Below, one piece after another: positions 19,627 to 29,990 of a DNA stretch of 64,000 nucleotides; the first letter of the stretch is position 1, and each line of letters starts with the position of its first letter. This DNA comes from Marsupella aquatica (Eukaryota > Marchantiophyta), in NCBI GenBank assembly GCA_973895155.1, contig OZ316891.1, positions 8,370,001 to 8,434,000 on the forward strand. Reading direction: 5' to 3'. The notes beneath the pieces are model-generated. The model worked only from the letters and a program-made list of their open reading frames with translations, was not told where the DNA came from and did not search any database. The position numbers and the translations under genes are program-made.

Positions 19627-22600
19627 CCCGCTCTGCACTCCCAGCCCCGACCCCAAACCTTGGGACTGGCTCGCTAAACCGGGGGAGTTCAGGGGAGCCC
19701 AGGACCGGGCCGGGAAGGGGTTCAGGAGAATTCAGGATTGCCCAGGGAATGAAGAGGAATATGTGTCATTTGGCCCCTTTTGGAGCCGCAATGTGATGAG
19801 TTTATGTGTCAGGCAACACATAAACTTGCCCCTCAGCTCAAACCCGGGTACAAAAAGTCTTACCTCCCTCACAATGTCCTCTGCACCTGTGACTTCTTTT
19901 TAGCATAGCAAGCTAGAACCTTTTTTTTTTTAGCATAGCAAACTAAAGCCCACATTTTTAGCAGAGCAAACTACTGTAGAGCCACATTGCCAAAAACAAA
20001 GTCACAGGAAGTCAATCCTGTTGGAAAGTAATTGTTAGTGTACTAGCGTGATTATCACAAGGAGAAAAAAACCTAGGTGACAAAAAAAGACAAAAGTATT
20101 TTATGCTATTTCCTGTATTTGCACCATCACTTTGAGTTATGCCTTCTAGAGGCTGCACTGGCTGAACTCTTTAGGAGTAACTTTCCATTGCGCTTCATTA
20201 ATTAGATTTGCCTTCTAATAGTCACTCTCTAGAGGCTTCACTCTACAGTCGGAGTAGCTTTAGATTACGCTTTATTAATTAGATTGATAGTCAAGATTTG
20301 GATAGGACAGAATACTAAATTTTTGTTCAAATCTTATTTGTAGAACGTGTATCCCAAGCTAGAGTTGTGGATCGCAAACTAGAGTTGGGGTGTAGGCTTC
20401 TAGAAGGAATACTCTAGACCATAACTCTATGGCCCTCACCATGTGGATGGAAAGACTTTTGGGTATGATGTATCACGATGCTTTTGTGATACAAAATATG
20501 GGCATTCAGGCTCGTCGTACTAACAATATAAATAGTGTGTTAGCACCCTGTTAAAAGGCATTATGGGCAATCATAGCCCCTTAAAACTTGAACCACAGCT
20601 TTCGTATCTCAGGGAGTGCTGGCCCACAATGCCCACAACACCCCAACTCTAGAACAGGATTATGTGTTATCATTCAAGTTGTGGGCACAACAAGGATGGT
20701 GACCGCCAATTTGGCCAGGTTTTCAGGGCATCAGAGAGAATATCCCAGCCCTGCCAAACTTGGTCGACCCATGCTCTTGCGCCAGCTGTTCACATCTGAA
20801 TGGGTGTGCTTGTTCCCTTGCTGGACACCAAGAGCACATTCTGAGTATTTTTGCAAGGCACTGGTGCAAAGGCAAGATTTGGTTGCCAGCACAGAATATC
20901 ACAGCATGCGTTCACATCAGTCAGCAAAATTTCTGGATGGCAAAACCATTGGGGATGCTCCTACGCTCTTTATTTCCACTTGGAGAGGTTTCTTACCCAA
21001 TTTAATATCTTTAGAACCTGGCTAGGCTCAACACTCTTTTAGAGCACCACAACTTTTTATCCGGAATAGATTTGTCTGGCCCACCCCACTCACACTCCAG
21101 ACCAATTATGCCCCACACCTAGTGGGAGACTTTTTCTTGTTCTTGGGGTGGGGAATTGGGAACTAAATTAAATCCAGACACAACAGCCCAGAAAAACATT
21201 ATATGGGGTAAAATGCTGTGGAAAATGTGTTTTTCCAATTAAAATATGTTGGGTACACATGTTTTGGCTAGTGGCAGCAAAGTAGGGGAATAACAAATTT
21301 GCTAACAAAAATAAGGTGGCCATTTGCGATTGTTGGAAAGCAATTTAAATGAACTTTCACAAGTGAACACAGCAAACTAGGTTACTACTACCCATGGAAC
21401 TCTCTGGCAGACACAAATCAATGGAGACAATAGGGCATCTCAAAGCTTCATAGTTACTGATGTAGACTACAGCTTTTTCACTTGGTAGAGTATTCTTCAT
21501 GTGTGTAACCGTAACTTCTTCATGTGTGGAACCTTAACTTAGTAGTTAAGGTCCATCAAGTTTTGAAGTTTTAGACCCTCTAATCAAACATTGATTAGGA
21601 AAACCCTCATGGGCAAAATACAGACTCCGGTTTTACCTCTGGCCCACAAAGACAGCTTTTTACTGGGGTGGCGCAAATCACAGCAGCTGCTTTATGTAGG
21701 CTTTAGCACTCGTGCAAAGTGGAAGTGCAGCACTGGACGCTTCCAGTGTCTTGTCAATCACTCATCCACTCCTCCTTTTGCAGGAGGTGCTGAATCATAG
21801 ATCTAGCTTGTGGTCCAATCCTGGCTTCTTATTCCGCTTTGCGATTGAGCTTCTTCAGACTGAGCATCTCATCCCTTTCTGAAAAGCCTCACGTTAATTG
21901 GGTGTTGACTGAAATCCGGGCTGAAACCATTAATTCAAGCTCAAAATAGGCTGTCAAAGGCTATCTGAAACTTTCATGCGATGGCACTGGCAGGTTTCTT
22001 TTGGCTACTGGTTTTGGGCTAATTATATACAATTGATTCGATTCGTTGCTGGACTTCCGTGAAGCTGATTTCTAGTGTGGAAAGAAACGATCTAGTAAGG
22101 GGTTGGGACTGAGTTTCGTCTGACCTTGATTTCTACTTATTAAGCTCATCGAAGGTGTTGTGGTACAGACTGGATAGTTACACCTCATAATAATCCAACG
22201 CACTAACTTTTGGAGATGCCGTTATGGCAAGTATGTTCAGTTCTACCAGCTGATTCGAACAAAATTCGGAGCATGCTCCTGTTCGCATCATCGGCATGAT
22301 GGTTCTCGTGTCTCAATGCCATGTGTTGCTATGTGTCTGGCCATCCTGTGATAACTATGCCCACTGGATTGAGGTACAGTCTGTCAACTCTCCCTACACA
22401 ATATTCTCATTCATTCATGTCGCGTGATAGAGAATCGTGTGACTGTACAGTAGTACGCACAGCAATGCCTGAAGACGTCAGGAGTAAAAGCCATGGAAAA
22501 TTCTGAATGATGTGCCTAAACATATTTTCGTTCACACTGCTGTCCTTGTTTCTACAATGCTTCAAGCTCACAAATTTCGCTCAAACATGAGCACTCACGA

Positions 22601-24690
22601 GCATCGAAGGAGAATTCAATGTGCTGAGCAATGCACAATCTTTTGGTCTCAGAACACAATGACCCCTGTCAAAGGCTCAATTCCCATTCTCTGACGGACG
22701 GTGGGTATCTCGACGACGCCAGCCAATCGCTGGTCGTACCTGAAGGCAATCCTGCTCTGCCTGCTCACCCTTTGATTGCAGGCTGTACGAATTATGATCT
22801 TTCTTTGCGTCCAAATGAATCCTGCTAATCTATTGTAGCAGCTTTCAAGCAAATCAACTTATCAATCATATGAATTATGGGTATCTCCGCAACAGAACAA
22901 TAACCAAACATGGACATCTGGACGCTTCGATACCTTCCTGCTGGGTATCTAAACAGAATTGCGAAGCATTCAATAATTTGATTGGTTTCCCAGTGACCGT
23001 CTACAATTTCTCAAGTCGTTGCTAGAGTGGCACAGAAATTGGTAGAGATCCAAATTTCGATACCTTGAAGAGCACACACAAATTGTCGAGCTAACACTTC
23101 GCTGCCGCTTGATCCCATAATGAAGACCAAGACATGCGGGAAACCATCGTGTGTACTTGCTATGTGACTGAATTCTTCAGAAATCAAACAAAAATGGACA
23201 GTATTCCGAGGGGACAAATCTCTGACTGGACAAACGACCAAGAGGATCCAACGAATAAGGACCAGGCTCAAAGAAGGAAAATGAAAGACTAACTGGATCT
23301 ACCGAGACTCTGTCGAGCTTTCAAACAAGAGCTCCAGGTCAGAAAGCTAGGTGAGAAAGAGCACATGAAGGACTGAGTGACTTCTCCGACAGAAGCACTC
23401 ATCGGGATGGGACTGAGTGTTCTAATCCTGATGCCATAGGTATCATAGACAATAAATACAACGCAGGGAAGCGATCGAGTAAAGACACTAATCCCCCGGA
23501 AGAATTGAGAGGACTGAATGGATCGATCAATTGGTAGCAGTGGATTTCTAGGGGCCTGGCAAATATTTCATTTCGTCCCTCAGGACAAGGCCCAGAGTAA
23601 TACATGACTAAAACGTCAGATAGGGAGACCAATTGCCGCACACTCCTTTACTCCAATCAATCGGGAGGAAGTTCTAAATCTCAAAGTTGAAACCTTGGAC
23701 GGATGAAACGAGAGTGTAAGTGCGCGCCTTCGATTCCAGCATTCCGAGGACCCTCGTTTGCACGTTTACACAACAGTGGTTAACCAAGAGGGGAAGTGAA
23801 AGAGCTCCAAAACATTTGATGCTCCTAGAACAACCAGGAACAACAAGACGAGTTTGTTTTGAAAGACTAGAGCGCTGTCTCCAACAAAAGAACACAGATA
23901 TATCCTACGAGATCTGCAGAAGAATGAATAATTATTGAAGTGGGCAATGATGATTCCATGGCCAGCCAGTCAGCCCATATATAACAGATGTGGTCCTATG
24001 AAGAGCTATCTGTCTCTGCTGAGTACATCACAGCATTTTTTTCTTAAAGTACAATAACCCTGAACTGCTCCTTGCTCTGGATCAACAAATAATGGCTACT
24101 ATAAACAAATGAGACTACAGCAAGAGCTAGCTAAGAAGCACACGAATGAGTGAGAGACGCAATTGCAATCTAAATTTACCATCCTCGAAAGCTACAACAT
24201 ATCAATCAATCACATGTGGCAATCAGTAAGGGCTCTCTGCCTCTTTATCTCCCTTTCTGATCCACTCTCTAATTTCTATCTCGTGTACACAGCAGACTGC
24301 ACGTTGAGCTAGGCAGCACCTTTGTTCGAGTTTTATGTGTTTTACATTCCTGGAACCCACCAAACAATCGTCGTCTCAAACTGAAGATTGACCATGTGGC
24401 CAAGCCTGCTGACTGGTTAATAAATAACGACCGATCTCCTTGCTTCTCAGCTTAGTTATTGGCCCTGAGATGAGACCCTGCCCCAAAACAACTGGTAGCG
24501 ACTCCATAAATCTTCTCACACAGAGCTTAGTTCCATCGGTCGACATAGATAGCCATGCCAGTAAATTTTTCCATACGGCAATTCACTCCTCGTCCCATTG
24601 CATCGATCATCAATTCATGAATAGCTCGTCCAGAAGGATTAGTTACAGTAGTTACACGGGTGCTGCTGCATCATGCTGTGTGCCACATAC
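19627..24690. other. Intergenic region with minor repeats
   Basis: No gene is supported. Visible structure is limited to short TTTTAGCATAGCAAACTA repeats (about 19,900-19,970), a diverged two-copy duplication at 20,138-20,290, and overlapping open frames at 20.6-21.0 kb that begin at TTG and carry no known motif. Minus- and plus-strand frames at 23.0-23.9 kb are short and featureless. Confidence 0.5.
20138..20290. repeat. Diverged two-copy duplication, ~75-bp unit
   Basis: The order GCCTTCTAGAGGCT-CACT, GGAGTA, TTTCCATT/TTTAGATT, CGCTT-ATTAATTAGATT occurs twice, the second copy starting near 20,210. Each copy ends in the palindromic TTAATTAGATT block. Its origin is unknown. Confidence 0.6.
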
Positions 24691-24873
24691 TCAGGCCGTG
24701 GTCTCTGTCGGAGGTGCCTCGACCGGCGGCGTCTCCATAACAGGCTCTGAAGGCTCGGCTGGAGGTGGTGCCTCAGCTGCTGGTTCAGCAGTGGGAGCTG
24801 CAACCTCTGGGGCAGTAGTCTCTTCCGTTGTGGTGGCCGCAGGCTCCTTGTCCTTGCTCTGAAAACACCCCAT
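24691..24873 (-). CDS. Small Pro/Ala/Glu-rich protein with MGC lipidation signal
   Basis: A 60-residue protein from ATG 24,873. It begins MGCFQSKDKEP: Gly2 in an N-myristoylation context, Cys3 available for palmitoylation, and a Lys nearby. This is the arrangement used to anchor small plant proteins to the plasma membrane. The rest is low-complexity, rich in Ala, Pro, Glu and Thr (repeated APEVAAP, AEAPPPAEP, METPPVEAPP), acidic and with no fold I recognise. Third codon positions are GC-rich relative to the flanking AT-rich DNA, which favours real coding. The frame stays open 5' for another 19 codons, but MGC is the sensible start because only there is the lipidation motif N-terminal. It might be the first exon of a longer gene, although a stop follows directly. 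Function unknown. Confidence 0.6.
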   Translation of the reverse strand: MGCFQSKDKEPAATTTEETTAPEVAAPTAEPAAEAPPPAEPSEPVMETPPVEAPPTETTA

Positions 24874-25620
24874 TCTACTTTCTTTGCTTAAAAGTCTTTC
24901 GTTCTCCGAATTGATACCCGTCCCACCCAACGAACTGCTCGTAGCCTCTGTCAGCTGCTCTCCTTCTACCGGTTAAAGGTTGAACAATTGCACTCTTCAC
25001 TGCATGCGGGAGCAGCGATTCAGTATTCTACGATAGGAGATTCCTCGACCAATCCACAGCAGCAGTTGAGGACTATAGTTGCTCAGCGGAGGTGCGACCC
25101 TTGGGAACCAGAGGTGGACGAGTAAGTGAGCGAGTGAATGAATGAATGAATGAGTGGGGAATTCGAGCAGGAAGCTAAAGTTGAAGGCTTTGCTACTATA
25201 GAGGGCGTGCGGGTTGCTTGCTCGCTTAGGTTGCTTGTCAGTTGGCAACCCGGTTGCTTGTTTGCTTTGGAACTGGTTGCTTATGATAGAGTGAAACGGG
25301 ATATAAATTAAAAGCAAAAAGCTGTTTGGCTGCTCCTTGGCTGCTCCTTGGCTGCCGTGGGCTACTGACTGTCCCTGCTGCAGGCAGGCCTTGGAGATTT
25401 GAGTCGATCCAGCAACGGTTTGGCAGGCGGAGAGGCAGCGAGTCTGGGCCTGGCAGGGAATTGTCCTTGTCCTGCCTGGCTGCCTGTCTAGCTGCCTGCC
25501 TGCTGGGACAACTCAGGCTGCTGCACATGACCAGCAAAGGGAGCGCAGATCGCTGTTGCTGCAACACACGAAACTCTCCCGATTCAGCCCCAGCTCACCC
25601 CTGAGCCATCTTCATAACTT
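24874..25620. promoter_or_regulatory. Presumed promoter/leader of the MGC small-protein gene
   Basis: On the minus strand a TATA-like word (TTTATATCC) lies at about 25,298-25,308, some 430 bases upstream of the ATG. The interval holds an AATG tetranucleotide run (25,135-25,156), a short GGCTGCTCCTT repeat (about 25,327-25,350) and a CTGCCTG-rich patch (25,470-25,505). The assignment rests only on position and the TATA-like word. Confidence 0.25.
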
Positions 25621-27459
25621 TGTAGTTAGTGAGTGGCAGAAACTCACTAACTTCAGTCTCCTCCATATTTATCTCCGCTGAATTATCGAACTTTGTAAAG
25701 CTCCCCGCTATGTTACGCTTCCGGAGATTCTTGCTTTAGAGAATTCTTCATGATTAGCGTGTGGTCTACCTACACACTGTCTACAGTCCTTCTGAGTCGT
25801 CTCGTAGACAAGGGAATTGTACGAATTAGTTGACAATCGCAGTTAGATATTAGTACTTGAAACTGTTCTCGAAAAGCTTGATTCTCATGACCCCGATCAT
25901 CGATATCCACAAGACGGGAATGCGAATCATCTTTTCAATCGCAGTTGTTGAGTGGTTATAGGAATTTGGATTTCTTCTCGAATGTTAGATTGATTGGAAT
26001 GATGATTGAGGTTGGTCAACTACGCTAATCAGGAGTCGGTTCTGCAGCGGTCCCGGTCCGGAGCTTGGCAGAAACATCGGATCTCCAAGCCAGAAACATC
26101 GGATCCACCGGTACTCAAGGCCAACGTCCTAATCATAAACCCAGTGGCCAACCAAGCAGCTACAGTCGTAAGCTAGCCGAAAACCCAGTCCCAGAAAAGC
26201 CAAAGCAGGTCTACAGGAGTCAGGACCGACGGAGCTGAAGCCGAACTTTGCAGCTCCAACACAGAAAGAAAGAAATTAACGGCAGGCCTGATTTAAGGAC
26301 GGAGTAGGCTGAGAGAAGAGCGGAACTGCGCAAAGCAACTTGCGAGCTGATACCTACCTTAGTTATTGACTACGCAGCTTAGCTCTGATTTTTGGAGAGT
26401 GCGACAGTGGCCAGGCTGCCAAAGCTATGATCCTTGCTAGCTAGCGAGAAAAAGGGAAAAGCCACATCTGCAGCACATCTGCTGATCTCATCTCCCTGTA
26501 CTCTATTCGTTGCGCTGCTGTGGGGGCCCGCCCACACATGCTAGCTGGCTTTCTGGCTGGAATCAACAAACAATCTTACCCGCACACGCATCCAGACTGA
26601 AGAATCTCGATCTCTAGCTAGCCACCTCTCGCTCGCTTTCATTCTTTCTCGTACCTCTCGGCTCTCGATCAGCTGGGTTTCTACAAAAATAGTACAGTAC
26701 ACTGGGCTTCAAGCAACTTGCTTCAAAACCCGGAGCCCCTTAGTTTGCTTGTTGCTTGTTGCGCAACAAGCACGCCATTTTCTTTCTTACTGCCATAAGA
26801 CTTTCCATCAGATTTTCCATCAGATTCCTACTGTAGCATCCCTGAAATCCGTTCAAGAGTTTTCTTTTGTATTTTTTTTATGAACTTTATGGAATGGAAC
26901 GCTCATGAGAAACCCTGCAAGTGCAATTTGAAATAGTTAATCTGAAATAGTTTGCCGGGCTCTTCAGTTTGCCAACAGGCAAGCTTTGGGGTTTAAGTTT
27001 TTGTGTCCCTAGGTTTTGGCTTTGGGCTTCAGTGATGCGTCTCACTGGTGGCCCCTTTTGTTTTAATTTGGCTGTTTCAAATGTAATTTACTCTTGTGTG
27101 TTATTTACTCTTGGGTTTAGAGTTACAACTATATAGTAAGTTATAGTTTGACTAAACTTAGTTGCATACTTGATTAGGATAGTTGGATTGACACTCTATA
27201 TACACATTCAAACATATTTTCTTGTTAATAAGAACTCAGACTCAATGTTATGGAGCCAATTGAGCTCAGAGAGTTTGTGTTATAAAGTTTGGTATGACAG
27301 ACTGGCCTAGGGTGCATTAAAACACTTGTGTGTTCCCATGGACATAGTTCCATCTAAGGTGAATTAAATATCTCTATTTCAATTACTTGTTCATTGGATA
27401 ATCATGGACATATTGTTGTGAATATTATATTTTCTCAACATTGTTGAGGACTCTTTGAC
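25621..27459. other. Intergenic region with no recognised feature
   Basis: No open frame over 60 codons with a credible start is seen. The segment at about 26,400-26,760 is rich in GCTAGC-type and CTCTCG-type words and has a promoter-like look, but no gene start can be tied to it. Confidence 0.4.
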
Positions 27460-27757
27460 CTTTTGGCATTTGACTAGAGCAGCTCACTCACATGAAGATT
27501 GATAGGTATTGGGTTCAACACTAATGACTGACTATTCCCTTTGTGGGTTTCACATATTTCCCCTTAAAGTTTTTTGGACCTTTTTGGCACTTTGGTCCTG
27601 GCTTTTGGATTATATGTTTGGTTTTCTCCTCTTTGTTGGGTCTCCTCGCTTTCCTGGGATGTGTCTCCTGGTTTGGTATCTTTTGTTTCTTGCCCCACTT
27701 CTTGGCTCTGTGATATATAAATATAGTAAGGTCCTGTTCGGCTGTAATTAAAAAATA
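27460..27757 (+). mobile_element. SINE/short retroelement-like copy (family A, 27-kb copy)
   Basis: The head contains AGCTCACTCACATGAAGATT, then GATAGGTATTGGGTTCAA, in which GGGTTCAA resembles a pol III B box; it matches the 10,055-10,195 element. The body is T/G-rich (TTTTTTGGACC, TTTGGTCCTGGCTTTTGG, TGTTGGGTCTCC, TTGGCTCTGTGATATATAAA) and ends TAAGGTCCTGTTCGGCTG followed by an A-rich tail. The same body style occurs at 9,099-9,210, 36,680-36,760 and inverted at 15,850-16,050. The A box is degenerate. Overlapping open frames on both strands are by-products of composition. Confidence 0.55.
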
Positions 27758-27775
27758 GGGCTTCAAACTAAACTT

Positions 27776-28190
27776 TGAGGGGCTTTTATGGTCAGTGATA
27801 CCATTAATAATACACTTAGAGGCCTAATAGATTATTTATGTAGTAATTTTTTACTAAAATCAGACAGGAATTTTTATAATGAGCTGATCCAAATATTGAC
27901 TCTCCATTCTTCTTTGACCGCTCTGAAAATATTACTGACAGGAGAAAAATCACAGAAGGCATTATGTAGTAAGGTCCTAGAAGAGGGCATTGAGTCGAGG
28001 CCTTAATGCACAAAAAAGGGATTTAGCTCAGGTGTTGAGGGGCTACTATTGCCCATAATGACCCCTAAAAGCCCTAAAAGGGCGCTCATATCCCGGCTCA
28101 TATGCTTAATAGATTTTTATTTAACTATTTTTAGTAAACTAAAGGAGAGTTTCATAATTCCCCAATCCAAATCTGTAGTGTGCATTCTTT
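27776..28190. repeat. Diverged two-copy duplication, ~262-bp spacing
   Basis: GAGGGGCT, CTTAATAGATT/CCTAATAGATT, TAGTAA-TTTTACTAAA/TTTTTAGTAAACTAAA, CCAAATATTGACTCTCCATTC/CCAAATCTGTAGTGTGCATTC occur in the same order starting near 27,776 and 28,037. The copies are strongly diverged. No coding content is seen. Confidence 0.5.
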
Positions 28191-29621
28191 CCCATAAAAG
28201 CACAAAAATGGCAATCATGAGAAAAATTTAAAAATGCATTCAATACGTGAAAAACAGTAAATCTAAGCTTAGGTTTGTGTTTAAGTGTGAAGAAAGGAGA
28301 GCCAGAACAGTCAGAGTGAAAAATCTTTCAGTAAATTAAATGTATCAAGTATTGTTATTACCAGGGTATTTTTGGCCCTCAAAACTGTTCCTAAGTAACA
28401 AATGCCCCCCAGGACAGCATTTCAAGGCCACAAAGGCGATTTAGATGTCACTTTCACTAAACAATGAGAGGAGTCCAAAAGGCGGCAGGAGCGGAAGTCA
28501 TGTACAGCATTTTCAAGGTGAATTAAACTAAACAAGGAGAGAAGTTCGAATTTTTTTAAAAGGCAGCAAGCTCAGGCAACCCAATGGGATTCAGTCATCA
28601 TGGATGGAGTACACTTACAGTAAGGCTCTTCTGTTCTTACTTCCTATAAAGTAAGGTACGTCAGTGTTTTTTTTCCTCCTTCCCAGTGACAATCATTTTC
28701 ATGGATTTAACTGAATTTTTCTGTAAAGAGGGGAATCATTTTAACGTTGGTTCCAAGATCAAAGTAAATAGAACTACGAGGAAGATTGGGAATCCAATTA
28801 TCCACAAAAACTCCCATGGTAATTAGTGTCTGCTTCACCTCCCTAGTTGTGTTTAATGATATTTGAAGAAGCCAGGATGACTGTTTCAGCTAATGATGTA
28901 TTCATTTTTCTTGAAGTCTCAAAAGGGATTTGTATAAAACCAAGGGAAGCCTAAACAATCTGTGGACTCCGAGGTTATAAGGACTAAGCTCTCCGAAACT
29001 CCAGAACTAAAGTCAATTCAGTAGAGTAGAGGGTGTGGTTTGCAAACTTAACCCTCGGGGATGCTCAGATAACCAAGCAATATTTAAGGACCTGGCAGGT
29101 AATATTACTTAGTAGGCCATCTTAGTGAGATGCACAAATACTTAGAATTAAAAAGAAATAACTCATTCAAAAATATCAATATCCAAGGAATAATTGCACG
29201 AGGGATCAGAATTTAAAAGATTGGGTACAGGACAAATATATTTGTTGGAACCCAAAGGTTAGGTCAACATCCAACCCTAGTTAGGGAATTAAGGTAGTTA
29301 CTATGACTACCACTGTATGTATACCTAGAGTGGTATTAGTAAATCTCCATGAATGGATGAATCTGCATGGATTATTGGCGGATTTGACATTTTCTCTGCT
29401 AAGAATTATCTCCACCTCTCAACAATACTCATATTTTATAAAAAAACACTACTCGATATCTGTAGCTGGGTGGTTTCCTCACAAAACAGATCTCACCCAC
29501 ACCCCCTCCCAGTAGAAAACAATCATGTATCAATCCCATTATGTACATTGAAGGGGGCTGGAATTGTGTAGAAGAGAATGTATTCTTTCTCGTCAGTGAG
29601 TAATGATTACAATTCCACTCC
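28191..29621. other. Intergenic region with no recognised feature
   Basis: I see no gene-like frame, structural RNA or clear repeat here. The region is AT-rich with short unsupported frames. Confidence 0.4.
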
Positions 29622-29990
29622 ACTTGGTCAGTTGGCCAGGGGGTTGAGCCTAGAACCAAGTGAGAGATCCCAGGTTCAATCCCCCTCCACATGCAAGGGG
29701 TGTGCAGAGGGTATGTGTGTATGGTGTAGGTCCTTGTTTGTCCTCAGAGCTTGGCTAGTCCATTTATTTTGAGACCCTGGTTTAACCTTTTGTCTTTCCT
29801 AGTCTGGGACCTCCTTGTTGATTCTGGTATTGTCCCCTTCTGACTATCCTAAGTAAATTGCATATTCCAGAGCACACCATCTATCCTCTTTTGGATGGGT
29901 CTCAGTTGTCCCCTTGGGACTACCCTATATAGAATTGCATATTCTAGAGCACAACATTTATCCTCTCTTGGATGTGTCTTCTTCCGGCTC
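29622..29990 (+). mobile_element. tRNA-derived SINE-like element (family B, best copy)
   Basis: A box-like TTGGCCAGGGGGTTGAG at about 29,632-29,648 and a perfect B box GGTTCAATCC at 29,673-29,682 are spaced as in a tRNA gene. The body matches the 14,405-14,705 copy in order (ACATGCAAGGGGTGTG, GAGGGTATGTG, GTCCT-GTTTGTCCTCAG, CCTAGTCTGGGA, GCATATTCCAGAGCACA, TCTATCCTC, TTGGATGGGTCT). The last ~78 bases are duplicated in tandem (29,834-29,910 and 29,913-29,990). Pol III promoter elements plus dispersed copies indicate a SINE. Clear target-site duplications were not identified. Confidence 0.72.

Noticed and set aside
19277-19903. 208-codon plus-strand frame near the F-box promoter
   Set aside because: It begins at TTG and is carried by the GC-rich minisatellite, which is open in several frames. 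No domain is visible.
20588-21025. 145-codon plus-strand frame
   Set aside because: It starts at TTG, overlaps two other open frames of similar length and shows no recognisable motif.
24440-24862. 140-codon plus-strand frame with Ala/Gly/Ser-rich end
   Set aside because: It is the antisense shadow of the MGC small-protein gene; the low-complexity part mirrors its PAE-rich codons.
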